Source of the DNA: Sipunculus nudus | Taxonomy: Eukaryota > Annelida > Sipuncula > Golfingiida > Sipunculidae | Assembly (NCBI GenBank): GCA_026874595.1 | Contig: CM049313.1 | Coordinates: 62,619,159 to 62,683,158, forward strand | Reading direction: 5' to 3' | Length of the DNA stretch: 64,000 nt | Shown: positions 1 to 11,800 of the stretch, piece after piece | How positions within the stretch are numbered: the first letter of the stretch is position 1 | Layout of the letters: the number at the start of each line of letters is the position of its first letter | Program-made: the position numbers and the translations under genes | The notes under the pieces: model-generated | The model's input: the letters and a program-made list of their open reading frames with translations, nothing else | The model's database searches: none | Told to the model about the DNA's origin: nothing

Positions 1-3000
1 GTGTGCCAGGTATGTGTAACGTTGGAGGCACTCCATAATCCTCAAATGAGACATATTTTAGGTACTTACCTTAAATTGCCTTTCATATACATTTCAAAGT
101 GATAAATACAATCAATATTGCATCATTTAATGTTAGGGGTATAGCAGGACATACAAAAAGAAGAGAAGTATTTCACTGGTTAAATAGGAAACCATTTTCA
201 GTTATATTTTTACAAGAAACACATAGTGTACCAAATAATGAAACCAGATGGAAATCAGGATGGGGAAACCAAATTTTCTTTAGTCATGGTTCTAGTCAGG
301 CAAGGGGGGTTTGTGTTCTTATAAAAAACAAAGCAGATGTTAAAATAATTGAAATGTTAAGTGATACACAAGGAAGATATTTCATACTTGACACTATTAT
401 ATTACAACAAAGGATACCATTAGTAAATGTTTATGCACCCAATGTGGATGACCCAACTTTCTTTCAAACTTAAATTAATATTATAGGTAACAGGAATCCA
501 GGAAAATTGATTATTGGAGGAGATTTTAATTTAATCTTGGACCCAGTTATTGATAAAAAAGGAGCTACCGGCTGCAGTCATCCAAAATCTAGAGAAACAA
601 TAAAAACTGGATAGAATTAGCAAATCTCACGGATATATGGACACAACAGCATCCTGATAAGCCAAGATATACCTGGCATAGATACAACCCAAAATCTGTT
701 TTTTTTAGGCTAGATTACTTTTTGTTTAGTGACTGCTTATGTAACAGTATACAGAACTCTCATATTCAGTCTGGATACAAAAAGGACCATTCTTTAATAT
801 GTTTATCTTCAACCATGTCTGAAGGGAAGCATGGTAAAGGCGTTTGGAAATTAAATTGTAGTCTTCTTGAAGATCAAGATTACATAAAGGAAATTAAAGA
901 ATGTATTAAAGAAAGTTAATAAAAATAAAGATGCCAATCCAAACCTTTTGTGGGACACAACTAAACTTCAGGTTCGTGGTCAAACTATAGCCTTTGCAAC
1001 ATGGAAAAAAAAACAGGATAAAAAAGTTACAGAATGTGAAAAAGAAATTTATAAATTACAATGTATTTATAATGAAACAAAAAAAGAAGGTGATAAAAAT
1101 AAATGGGATGAATCATTAAAAAGACACAGACAGTTTATTGAATCGAGAACTAAAGGTGCAGTTGTCAGATGCCGAACCAAATGGTATTTAGAGGGAGACA
1201 AACCTACAAAGTATTTCCTCAACCTAGAAAAGAGAAATTCAGAAATGAAAGCGATAAATAGATTACTTGATAAAGACAATGATTTAATAACAAAACCAAA
1301 TGACATTTTAAATGAAATGACATGTTTTTATGAGTCATTGTATACCTCTACAAATGAAAGTAACTTTGGTAACGCTGATAATTTCTTTAAACATTGTACA
1401 ACAGCATTAGAAGAAGATGATAAGTATAAATGTGAAATGGATCTCACAGAATCTGAATTTTTTAAAACTATAAAGTCATTTAAATTAAATAAATCTCCAG
1501 GACCAGATGGGTTACCAGCTGAGTTCTACAAAACTTTTTGGGAAGACTTGAAATACTACTTTATCTCTGTTATTAAATATTCATTTGACATTGGCACCCT
1601 TCCACTGACAATGAGGCAAGGGATGATATGTCTGATACCAAAAAAAGGGGAAAATAGTTTAAATTTAAAAAACTGGCGTCCTATTTCGTTACTTAATACA
1701 GATTATAAAATCATATCAAAGACATTAGCTTTTAAATTAAAATCTGTTCTACCTAAAATTATACACCAAGATCAAACGGGATTTTTTCAAAATAGATACA
1801 TAGGGGAGAACATAATAAAAATCAGTGACCTGTTTTATCATTAAAAAAAGAAAAATATTTCAAGTTATCTTATTTCAATCGATTTTGAAAAAGCTTTTGA
1901 TTATTTAGAATGGCATCATATACAAAATACTTTACAATTATTTAACTTTGGCCCAAAATTTAAGAAATGGAGTAATATACTTTACTTTAACATAACAAGT
2001 TGTGTTACTAATAGAGGTTGGGTTACAAAATATTTTCAAATTTCAAGGGGTGTAAGAAAAGGCTGTCCATTGTCTCCTTATTTATTTTATCAGCTGAAAT
2101 CCTTGCAACAACTATTCGTCAGAACAAGAAAATTAAAGGAGTAATAATAAATGATATAGAACACAAAATAGTACAATACGCAGATGACACAGCATTAATT
2201 CTTACTGGAGGCCATCAGTCTATTAATGAAGCACTGTTTACTTTTACTAATTTCAAAGAAATATCTGGTCTCAAAGTAAATCTTGAGAAAACAATTATAA
2301 TGCCAATAACAGAAGATACAAAAAATCATGAAAGTATTAAAAACTCAGGTTTTCAATGGTGCACAGAACCAATTAAACTCTTAGGAATTAAAATACATCC
2401 TAATTGGAGAAAAGTAATAGAAATTAATTACAAAGAAATCCTTAGTAAAGTTAAAGTGATTGTTAATTTATGGACTGGAAGAACATCAACCCTGTCTGGT
2501 AGGATTACAATTATAAAAAATGTTATACTAACTCAGTTAATATATTTTCTACAGGTTCTACCAAGCCCACCACCTAATTACATAAAAGAATTAGAAAAAA
2601 ATTATGTTCGCATTTTTATGGGGAAAGAACCCAGATAAAATTAAAAGAAATACAAAAGTAGGCCAAAAAATGAGAGGAGGGTTAAACATGATCCATCTTA
2701 AGTCAAAAGTAGAATCCTTAAAAATGAGTTGGGTTAGAAGATTTTTAAATTGCTCTCTGAGTGATGGATGGAGGCAGGTGACTAATTCTCAGTTTGAAGG
2801 GAAGGGAGATATTTTATTTAAAGGTAACTTGAACACACATGACATAAGGTACTTTATGCATACATGCAGCAAATTTTGGATGGAGGTATTAGAAGCTTGG
2901 TGTAGATATAACTACCAATGTATTAGATCACCTACAGATATTTATTCTCAATCTCTCTGGTTAAATTCTTATATTAAAATAAATAAAGAGGTATATACAA

Positions 3001-4140
3001 TAAAAAATTACATGAAGCTGGTATTAAAAGAATAAATGACATTACAAAGAAACAAAGAAATAAATACACCTTTTTGACATATGATGAATTAATCAAAGAA
3101 AAGAGATTACATTTAAACTATTTGTAATATTTAAGTTTAATAGACTCTATCCCTACACCATGGAAACGGATTATAAAAACTACAAATCAAGATTTAAGCC
3201 TAGTAGAAAATAAAGAAGAAAAACTTATGAAGATGAAAAAGATCTCACAAGAAATTTACGGAGAATTGATTCAAAAAGTATTCAAAGAACCGGAAAATAT
3301 TATTCAGAAATGGAGTCAGGACTTAGAATTTGACTGTCATGAAGAGGTATTTAAAGCATTTAGACACATAGAAAAAGTCACAATTTCAGAGAAACTGAGA
3401 GATTTTCAGTTTAAATTAATACATAGAATTTTGCCTTTAAATCCATTCTTATTTAAAATAAAAAAAAGTAATTCTAAAAAATGTTCATTATGTTCTGAAA
3501 CCAAAGAAACCTATGGTCATATATTTTTTGAATGTGTAATATTTAAAAAAATTGCTGAAGGAATTTAAAGAATGGTTAAAACTACAAAAAGTCAATATAG
3601 AGAATTGTAACCTTACCAAATGTCAACAGTGCTGTTTAAACATTACTGGAATGCCACTCACAGATATGATAATACTATTGTTAAAAAAATTTATATGGAT
3701 ATGTAGATGTAAAAACAGTTTGCCAATATTTCATTCATTTAAATGTTATGTTAAACAAATATACCTTATTGAAGAAAATACTTCAATCATCAAAGGAAAG
3801 AAAGACATGCATGACAAAAAGTGGAATAATTTGCAATTAGATTAACTGGATAAAATGCATATGTGTACATATTTGTGTACATCTGTATCTGCATGTGTTT
3901 GTGTATATATATGTGTATATATATACATGTATGTATGTATATGTGTATATATGCACTTATGTGTATAGGTTTGGGAGTTCTATATACTTCAGTTTGTTAG
4001 TTTGGGTACCATTTAAAGATATTTTTTGCCTCTTCTTGTATGTGTTTAGTCAGATGTAATTGTACAGGTACATAATGTTTGTGGATATGTTGCTTTGTTT
4101 ATGTAGTGATATGTAAATTCCGTTGAATTAATAAAAAAAA
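1..4140 (+). mobile_element. Decayed non-LTR retrotransposon, L1/Tx1-like LINE
   Basis: The stretch reads, in order, an apurinic-type endonuclease, a reverse transcriptase and a C-terminal Cys/His segment, then about 300 bp of TG/TA-rich 3' UTR ending in an A-rich tail near 4131-4141. The part upstream of the endonuclease (ORF1 and 5' UTR) lies outside the window or is missing. The RT block NWRPISLLNTDYKIISK and the phrase GCPLSPYLF followed by SAEILATTIR are the style of the L1/Tx1 group, as I know these families. The frame is broken by stops and shifts, so this copy is dead. No target duplication can be tested because the 5' junction is not in view. Confidence 0.88.
99..3845 (+). pseudogene. 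Broken ORF2 (endonuclease/reverse transcriptase) of the L1/Tx1-like LINE
   Basis: The endonuclease starts with INIASFNVRG and FLQETH (about 105-225), is interrupted by a stop at 471-473, and resumes with GGDFN (about 517-531) and a decayed terminal SDH-type motif (KDHS, about 783). The RT begins with SPGPDG near 1495, has a stop at 1842-1844, continues through IDFEKAFD (about 1879) and is shifted near 2060. The catalytic box reads YADDT near 2178 and is intact. Frame shifts follow near 2610-2640 and 3035-3227. The C-terminal CX2C...HX4C knuckle (CSLC...HIFFEC) is near 3481-3534. At least four breaks separate the pieces, so no full product can be made. Confidence 0.85.
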
Positions 4141-6036
4141 ATTGTGCCTTGATATATATCACACTGATAATTGCAGTCTGTCATTCACATAATGATAGAA
4201 CAATAGAGTGTGAAACTAAGAAATACCATTTCAGCTCTAGTCCATTATAATCGGTAAGCTACATATAGATTAAATTTTTTTTACCATACAGAAAAAAACT
4301 GGAAATGCACTGGTTTTGCTCGCAAAAGATAGATAAACATAAATGGTGTCATCTGTAGTTTTTTATACTTGTAAAAGTCACATGATCAATGATTGGTAAA
4401 GCACATTACAAATTGTAGGTAAAATAAAAAATGAAATACAACAATAAGGCAATATAAGTTTACGCTATCCCTCACATAAAAGCTATCTCTTTTTATTTCC
4501 TGACTTGAGTAGGAAAAACTGAAAAAGATCATTTTGACTCAAGTCAACATAAGTGGCGATACTTGCAACTAACACTGACATACCAGTCATGGGATCAGTA
4601 TGCTGGGTATTGGTCATAACATTATGAATACAAACACTTGTGATCAGCAAAGTTATAATAGAGCAGGGACAAATCTTATAATAATTCAGCACACCTCATA
4701 CTTATTTAGTCATCTTTTGATCATCTCCAGTGAATAAGCCATGGAATGAAATGAGTTATATTTTTTTTGGCTTGCACAAGTTAGGACAACCTATAGCTTA
4801 CAAACAAAATACCAGCCCAGTGATCAATATTACCACAGAACTTGGAGATGACAGTTGCGGCAGTTCCTGCTGCATTCGGTTACCGACATAACGTTATATC
4901 TGTTGACTTATTCTATATATGGAGTATTTTTCTTAAGGATGAGGCAGAAGAGGGGGGGGGGGGGGCTTTCCAGACGCCACAACTTTTTTTATAGGTGTCA
5001 GACAAAGTTTTGTGTCCTGGAACATCCCCCCCCCTTTTTTTCGGACCTGGGGACCTTTTTTACAACTTTGCAAACAGTCCTGGCATGGACCCCTCGATTT
5101 TAAATCCTGGATCTGCCCCTGTGGGGGTATAAGAAAGTTTAACTGTAGGTAAACACCTATTGATCATAAATGATACATTATTGAAAAGATTATTTTGCTT
5201 GATATAAGTTTGGCATATAAAGTTGTATGAAGTAAATTTATATAACCACTCCTTTGTCGTTTTTCCTAGGGGTGAGTGTAACTATAAGAATGTATTACTT
5301 AAGCAGTATACACCCAGTGGCCACAAATGGCATGTCATACTAAAGCATATGGTTAAAGCTATCATTTGAGACCAACTTTGACTGGATACGTTTTGCGTAT
5401 TTAGAAGTATGGGGCTTATAACCACTCTGAAGTCGGTGTCCTTGAGATGAAAAAAATATAAACGTCATCCAACATAAAACATCCATTTATTCACTGAAAG
5501 CTACCACTTTCATACTGCTATCAGGCATTTTTATTACCTACACGTGTATACCTATCAAGCACACATGGTGAAAATTTGTCACCGAAATGGTACCGATGAT
5601 CCAAATTTTGGGGTCTGGCTGAAGTACTGAATAGGTGATACAAGTTACATCAAACACAAAACAGCTGCCGAAGACCAAATATCATTGATGTGTATTTAAC
5701 ATTCAGTGAGGGTCTTGAAATTCCCTGGAACTTCGGTAGATAAAAGTTCAACTGTTTTAGATGGTGTCGATATCCAGGAGAGAAATTCGGTTCTATCAGA
5801 GAGGCTATATCACGGAAGCGTTCATTATGGTACGTTTGTTATGAAGGTGCATTGCATCCATAACAGAGACTAGACCCTGATGTGATTGTTTGGTGCAAAA
5901 TGTGACGTCACAGGGAAAATTTAGATATTACTTAAAACTAGCGAGTAGCAATACATGCTATTTATTATTCTTCCTTGACAATTTTCGTCAGATGGTGTTT
6001 TTGATGAGATCTAGAATTTTAAGTCACAGGGGGTTT
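4141..6036. other. Intergenic stretch, no gene recognised
   Basis: I see no convincing coding exon on either strand. Short open frames have no recognisable domain and no good splice context. The only structured part is the G/C-tract repeat fragment at 4930-5121, described separately. Confidence 0.5.
4930..5121 (+). repeat. Dispersed repeat fragment ending in AATCCTGGATCTGCCCCTG
   Basis: A 14-nt G run, a C run and a 3' end AAATCCTGGATCTGCCCCTG occur together. Related 3' ends recur at 14110-14132 and 27549-27570, each preceded by a 'ggacccc' C-rich tract. The reverse complement, CAGGGGC followed by GGATCCAGGATTT, resembles terminal repeats of small hAT-type elements I know from animals. Family assignment is inference. 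Confidence 0.5.
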
Positions 6037-6127
6037 CCGTTGCTACGGTGGCTGATTTAGGACACAGAAAAAAAAAATATTTATCTCGTGATCTCGAGAT
6101 AACATCTCGAGATCTCGACATAGAATT

Positions 6128-6392
6128 TCGCAAAAAAAAAAATTTAGGAAGCAAAAAAAAAAAATTTTTAGGAAGCAAAAAAAAAAAAATTTTAGGAAGC
6201 AAAAAAAAAAATTTTTAGGAAGCAAAAAAAAAATTTTAGGAAGCAAAAAAAAAAATTTTAGGAAGCAAAAAAAAAAAAATTTTAGGAAGCAAAAAAAAAA
6301 ATTTTAGAAAGCAAAAAAAAAAATTTTTAGGAAGCAAAAAAAAAAATTTTAGAAACGAAAAAAAAAAATTTTAGGAAGCAAAAAAAAAAGTA
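6128..6392 (+). repeat. Left ~22-bp minisatellite arm (GGAAGC plus A-run and T-run)
   Basis: About 11-12 tandem units, each GGAAGC followed by 9-13 A, 4-5 T and TAG. Unit length drifts by 1-3 bp through the A-runs. Any open frame through it is an artefact of the low-complexity unit. Confidence 0.9.
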
Positions 6393-7528
6393 TCTTTCGA
6401 GATCTCCAGATAAAATGTCACACTTATACGAACCATTCGAAGCTGAATTGACATAAAACAAAGCAACCTTATGGGGACAGTATACGTGAAGAGTGCTTAC
6501 TAGTGCAATTATAAAACAAAGACCATGTATACTGTGTTTAACTGAACGGTAATACAATATATTTAATTTAAAATCAATCAAATTTCTATATCCCCTGAGA
6601 TAAGGCGATTTGAAGAAAAGTTCAACATAAATTCAATATTTAATATCCGTAAGGAAGATGTCAAAGCCTAAAGAATCTGAAACATTCTACCTGAACGGCG
6701 GATTCGGAGCCATGTCTGATAAATCACTCAAATAGATTTGTTTAGTTCTGCATGCATGCATTGTGGGTACCTTATTATTTTAAGAATACAAAGAAATATG
6801 AGCTTCATATAGAAACACGCTTTTTGTGCAATTTCTTTCAGCTTTTGTTTTATTGAAATGGTGTGTTGTTTTATGGAACATGTATTAGACCATCATAAAA
6901 AAAAATATGCTAAAGCTGATTACTGTGTTTTCGAGTAGGTACGCTGGGAGGGGAGGGGGGGGGGGGGGGGGTCGGGAAGGGGCGTTGCCTCAGCCCCTAA
7001 AGCCCAAGTCTTGATCCACTATAGCTCTTACTATAGCTCAGATTAATTTAATCAACCTATCTTCATAAATGTTTTATATTCATAAATAAACGGTTTAAAA
7101 TTTCGATCATCTCTCATCATGATTTTTCTTCAGCAAAATGCTCTGCTTTGGTCTTAAAGTCGCTATTCACCTGCCCTATTTATAGAATCTTTGTAATACA
7201 AGCTAACTCTGCATATACATATTAAAGAAGTGAAAGTAATCATAAACATAATCTAAGTAAACATAATCTATTAATCTTTCATAAAAATGAGCCAATGCCA
7301 TGGGTAAAGGCGGTGTCTTTGTCTATATCCACGTTTTTTTCTAATATGGGTCGGGGGGGGGGTGCAAAAATTGCCACCGATCGTAATAGAAAGACGTCCG
7401 GCAGAAACTCGGTTACATGTTTTTATCTGTATGTTAACACTTGCTCAAGTGCCTTGTATACAAGTAGCCTGTAGATAAAATGTTTATACGTCAAAGTGGC
7501 GTTATAAGACCCATTTCCAGCTGGGGTT

Positions 7529-7730
7529 TCTTCCTAAATTTTTTTTTCTTTTGCTTCCAAATTTTTTTTTTTGCTTCCTAAAATTTTTTTTTTTTGCTTC
7601 CAAATTTTTTTTTTGCTTCATAAATTTTTTTTTTTTTTTGCTTCCTAAAATTTTTTTTTTGCTTCCTAAAAATTTTTTTTTTTTGCTTCATAAAATTTTT
7701 TTTTTTGCTTCCTAAAATTTTTTTTTTGCG
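7529..7730 (-). repeat. Right ~22-bp minisatellite arm, inverted copy of the left arm
   Basis: About nine units of GCTTCC/GCTTCA plus TAAA and a T-run, the reverse complement of the left array. Transcripts crossing the element could fold the two arms together into a long A-U rich hairpin. Confidence 0.9.
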
Positions 7731-7822
7731 AAATTCTATGTCGAGATCTCGAGATGTTATCTCGAGATCACGAAATAAATATTTTTTTTTTCTGTGTCCT
7801 AAATCAGCCACCGTACGTTGCT

Positions 7823-8483
7823 GACTTCACTGCCAAGTTGTCAGTGCTCATGGACGTGTCAATAGTTTTTTTTTTAAATAAATCAAATAAGCTCATGATT
7901 TTTGTTAGAAAACAAACAGAAAACATGTTATTATCCCAGGAATTGGTTCCAGTTTATTCAAAATCTATAAAATAAAATTTTATCGGCAAGTTTGTTATTC
8001 GATAATATAATGAGATTTGGAATACGTTTACTTGACCTTAAACCGGCTGTTTCGCTTATAAATCAAAACCTTGACCTTGTCCTCGGCGGCGGTCTGCACT
8101 TCTTATAGCTCTCCATATGTCAGTAATGAATGACATAAAATTACTTTTTACATCCAACACACATATCTGCTCAGGTGTTTGTTTTGCTTTCAAAATATGT
8201 TATGAAGATAATGTAGTTTAGGATAATAATTTGGGTGATAATAAATTTTAAGATACAATGTTATATCATCTTTTTATACCAAAATAATTGTAACAATTCT
8301 GCTTCCGGGACCGCAACCGTGCGATACATCTACCACAAGACCAACAAAATATCATTGTAAAAATATTGTTGCATTGAATAAATAATTAAGAATACATGTG
8401 CGCAAAAAATTCTAAGTTGCGTCTACCAAGCATTAAAACCGAAATTACGTCACTAACAGAAGTGCTCTTTTTATTTTCATTAC
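7823..8483. other. Intergenic stretch, no gene recognised
   Basis: AT-rich DNA with no recognisable exon, RNA gene or element end beyond the flanking TIR element and the simple array that follows. Confidence 0.5.
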
Positions 8484-9230
8484 CAGCATTAGTATTTCCA
8501 GCATCCCTTTTACTAGCGTTATTATTTCAAGCATTACTTATTACTGGTATTATTATTATTAGCATTACTATTACTAGCATTACTTTTACTAGTATTACTA
8601 TTACCAGTATTACTCATAATATATAATAGAAATAAACTGTGTTCATTTCCAAGTAAAACTAAAATGTAAATCAAAACCCCCAGGATAAAAGGATTTGATT
8701 CCTATTTCCAGCATCACTATTACTAGCTTTTTTATTGTCGGTAAAATCATTATTACTAGAATTACTATAACTAGCATTGCTATAACCGCTATTACTATTT
8801 CAAGCCACACTATAACTAGCATTATTATTACTAGCATTACTAGTACAAGCATTACTATTAAAAGTATTACTATTATAAGCATTACTATAACCAGCATAAC
8901 TATTACTGCATTACTGTTATAAGAATTACTTTTACTAGCATTATTATTACTAGCACTGTTATTTGCTATACTATCACTAGCCTAACTATCACTAACATTC
9001 AACTTTCGACATAACTTTTGCTAGCATTAATATTACTAGCATTACTATTACCAACTTTATATAAATAGTTATACTATTTTCACTACTAGCATTACTACTG
9101 GTAGCATTACTATATAGCATTATTATTACTAGCATTAATATTATCAGCACTATTATTACAACCATTATTATCACTAGTATTACTGTTACCAGCATTATTA
9201 TATCTAACTATTATTAACATTACTATTACG
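8484..9230. repeat. Degenerate ATT/ACT-rich simple array
   Basis: Variants of GCATTACTATTACTA recur for about 750 bp, with the plus strand almost free of G. It is interrupted at 8624-8702 by a dispersed repeat that occurs again, inverted, at 12391-12476. Long hydrophobic frames (Ile/Thr/Ser or Met/Val/Leu strings) on both strands are by-products of the simple unit. Confidence 0.85.
8624..8702 (-). repeat. Dispersed ~80-bp repeat, copy 1
   Basis: It runs from the tract around aataaactgtgttcatttcc to the tract around cccaggataaaaggatt. The same sequence in reverse complement occupies 12391-12476 in gene A intron 1. No coding content. The interruption of the simple array here suggests insertion into it. 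Confidence 0.7.
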
Positions 9231-9235
9231 TTCTT

Positions 9236-9525
9236 ATGTTTGGGCAGTTCCGCTGCAATAGACCCTTCGAGTAATTCCCCAAATAATTTAAAGTTTATAT
9301 GGATTTATGGGAAATATAGAAATGACCCCCTTAGGACACACTTCCCGACACTTCAAGACCAAAATCATGGCACTTTGCATCTAGAGGAGTTGCGTGACAA
9401 GGATTTAGTACTACCATTAATTTACTACCGTTGATTAATATGTAAACTTAAGCTTGGTGATTGAAACATATAATATTCGCTAGAAGCAAGTGAATCGTCG
9501 TATATTGTCTGCATAGGGCGAGGCG

Positions 9526-9530
<5 letters not shown>
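9236..9530. other. Intergenic stretch, nothing recognised
   Basis: A 64-codon open frame sits here but has no known motif, no splice signals I trust and no upstream promoter. I see nothing else. Confidence 0.4.

Positions 9531-9574
<44 letters not shown>
9531..9574. repeat. (GA)22 microsatellite
   Basis: Uninterrupted GA dinucleotides over 44 bp. Confidence 0.97.
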
Positions 9575-9577
<3 letters not shown>

Positions 9578-9789
9578 CCAAGGAATCCATTGGTCATGAC
9601 GCTCAGCTGACTGACATGTTGGCTGTGGGTATGATATTTTATTATGCCAGTGAGGTCGTGGTGACCATATTACCCACGTGGAGGTAGACGATGGGTAGGG
9701 TTCACTGTTAGCAAGGTTCAATAAATTTGTAATAATTCTGGCCTGCACAAGCAAGCCCCATAACGCGGAGAATATATATAGGTGACAGT

Positions 9790-9960
9790 GACATAATATT
9801 AGATATTTAAATGTTCTCTATTGATGTCAGGTTAGAAGTTTCTAGGTGCAGCCGTTACGATTTGTTCCCTGTTAACGGTCGACCGGAGGGCCCGACGGAC
9901 GACGGACAAAGCGTGGTCGCTCTAGCTAGACCATATGACTAATAGTCAGCTAAACTGAAA
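9790..9960 (-). mobile_element. 5'-end fragment of a pearl/Helentron-like element
   Basis: Read on the minus strand it begins TTAGCTGACTATTAGTCA, then a GTCC-GTCGTCC tract, 'gttaacagggaacaaatcgtaac' style sequence, and 'cacctagaa' before similarity ends. This matches, in order, the starts of the two plus-strand copies at 29302 and 52701. Only the 5' portion survives. Confidence 0.65.
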
Positions 9961-10893
9961 TAATAAAAAAAAAAGAATCTTGTCGCTTAGGTATTCCTGA
10001 ATCCCCATTTAATGCCGATTGCCAAACACATGCCAAGGGGCTAAAATAATAAAATATGCAAATGCTTGTTAGCGCGCGCTTATGTACAACTGAAAAAGGG
10101 GGCTATAGTTGTTGTTTAAACTGGTTAATAATTAGTAAAGAGGCTATTATTACTACTCTCCCGTGAGAATACATGGCTATATTAGGATAAATGTTGATGA
10201 CTACACATAAATCCTGTGATACATTTTTGTGATATTTTAAATGATGATCATGTAATTAGTTATTATAGCAATATTTGCAGGCAAATGTGATAATGATTAC
10301 GGCTGTCGGGATCATCACGACTCATCACAGTGATGAGAATGATGAGGATGAGAAGTGATTAGATGGGAAACAACTTTATCATGAAAAGTAAACCAAGTTG
10401 GAGATATCGGAAACTGTTAGATTGACGTACCAGGCGCTACAGCTGATTCCGCATTTATTGTGGCCATGGTATTCACATCCTATCTGTGAAGCTATTTGTT
10501 TCAGCGTGAACTGATGGTCAACACAGACTTGTTGACTTTCACCTGAACATGATTTATAAATCACCTGTACCACGTCACGTCCTCACACCCACACCAGCCT
10601 TATATATCCTCAGCTTCGCTTTCGTACAAAGTTAAATACATTTACCGTACGAAAGAGGCATTTTCGTGTTTGTTTTTATGTTTTTTGGTTTATAGTGAAC
10701 ATGAAGTCACCTGGAAATGGCAGAAATTACCCGGAAGAAATTTTAACGTTATTAAGTACTTTGGTTTAACCTAAATACATTTTACAATTATGACTGTCAG
10801 TGATATTTATAAGAAAAAAAAAGTAAAAAATTATATAAAGGAATATGTTAGTACCTAGGCATATTATCGCAACCTACAGTATGCACTCAGACA

Positions 10894-10974
<81 letters not shown>

Positions 10975-11590
10975 TCTGTTCGCACACACAGGGGCGTATG
11001 TATACATGGGATTGCTTTGTGGCTATGCCATGTCGGTTTGTGTTGCATGCACACATAGATTTCAAATAAGTCTGTTATTGTTTATTCCCGAGGACTTTAA
11101 TATACAAGAACTCATCAAATGAAGTTTGATTTTTTTCCCCTGACTAAATGAGGAATTATTACTTGACGATGGAACACTTTACTGTTTACACACAAAATGA
11201 TTAAATTTTGTTGATTGTAAAAACCTTGATTGCGCATTGAAAAATCAGATCTCGCAAAAAAATTAAAAATATATATTTAGAAACAGTGTTATTGTACAAT
11301 TACATATACAGGCAGGCGTACGCATGCGGCTCATGTTTAGCATTATACATTAGCATGACAAGTTAGATATTACATGTCTACATCACCTATATGTCTTTGA
11401 GGGCGTTATATCGATTAAAAGCATAAAGTATAAAACATACAAAAAAAGCTTGCGAGATGGATTATAACGTACAGAAGCACTGGGACAACCAAGTCGGTAT
11501 GTTTTAAGACAAGGTGTCGTACATACCTTGGAAGAATATTAGTTAGGCCATGCTTTAAGACATTCACAGCTCCGACTGTTAGTGCTATCA
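9961..11590. other. Region upstream of gene A, no gene recognised
   Basis: It holds a TA/TG microsatellite and otherwise AT-rich sequence. A cysteine-rich minus-strand frame near 10435-10573 was examined and not accepted (see rejected items). Any distal regulatory elements of gene A would lie here but none can be proven by eye. Confidence 0.4.
10897..10973. repeat. (TA)n(TG)n compound microsatellite
   Basis: A TA tract of about 30 bp runs directly into a TG tract of about 45 bp. Confidence 0.97.
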
Positions 11591-11595
11591 ATGGT

Positions 11596-11605
11596 CTATT
11601 TATAA
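11596..11605 (+). promoter_or_regulatory. MEF2-type site upstream of gene A
   Basis: CTATTTATAA matches the MEF2 consensus YTAWWWWTAR at every position and sits 46 bp upstream of the TATA box. One perfect match in AT-rich DNA can arise by chance, so a muscle or neuronal role is only a suggestion. Confidence 0.35.
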
Positions 11606-11650
11606 CTGTCTAGCCAGGTCCCATGACTTTTTGTTATCCAGGGTATCCTC

Positions 11651-11680
11651 TATATAAAAGCGCGTGCAGTCGTCCTCAGT
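11651..11680 (+). promoter_or_regulatory. Core promoter of gene A: TATA box plus initiator
   Basis: TATATAAAAG at 11651-11660 is followed by TCAGT at 11676-11680. The spacing of about 27 bp from TATA to the initiator A is canonical for RNA polymerase II. It predicts a 5' UTR of about 70 nt before the ATG at 11749. Confidence 0.7.
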
Positions 11681-11748
11681 GATGACAATCTTGATCAGGT
11701 ATCAGTTATTCCGTACGGCGGCGTGGAGCTGCTCTCAGCATCAGCAAG

Positions 11749-11800
11749 ATGGATTACGCTGCCATGGTAACCTTCCTCAAACTTATTGGTCTGCTTCAAG
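11749..11800 (+). CDS. Gene A exon 1 (signal peptide)
   Basis: Encodes MDYAAMVTFLKLIGLLQ and ends in phase 1 at CAAG|GTAAGC. The ATG lies 98 bp below the TATA box. An in-frame Met at codon 6 would shorten the signal peptide, so the first Met is preferred. Confidence 0.85.

Larger units (their letters stand above)
6045..7814. mobile_element. TIR element with inverted A/T-rich minisatellite arms (hAT-like target site)
   Basis: The two ends are long, near-identical inverted repeats. Both begin acggtggctgatttaggaca, then an A-run, the paired palindromes ATCTCGAGAT-aac-ATCTCGAGAT, then a ~22-bp tandem array. Flanking octamers are CCGTTGCT at 6037-6044 and ACGTTGCT at 7815-7822, an 8-bp target duplication with one mismatch, which fits hAT-type insertion. 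The 1.1-kb interior (6411-7528) has no transposase-like frame, so the copy is non-autonomous. The arms differ at very few non-homopolymer positions, suggesting a recent insertion or gene conversion. Superfamily is inferred only from target length. Confidence 0.7.

Noticed and set aside
6011-6581. Minus-strand frames of repeated Phe/Leu/Lys strings.
   Set aside because: They are translations of the A-run minisatellite of the TIR element.
10379-10573. Minus-strand cysteine-rich open frame with a possible acceptor (GTGGTACAG) and donor (CTG|GTACGT) below a TATATAA word.
   Set aside because: It has no ATG start, no recognisable family, and no partner exons nearby. One plausible splice pair in random sequence is not enough.
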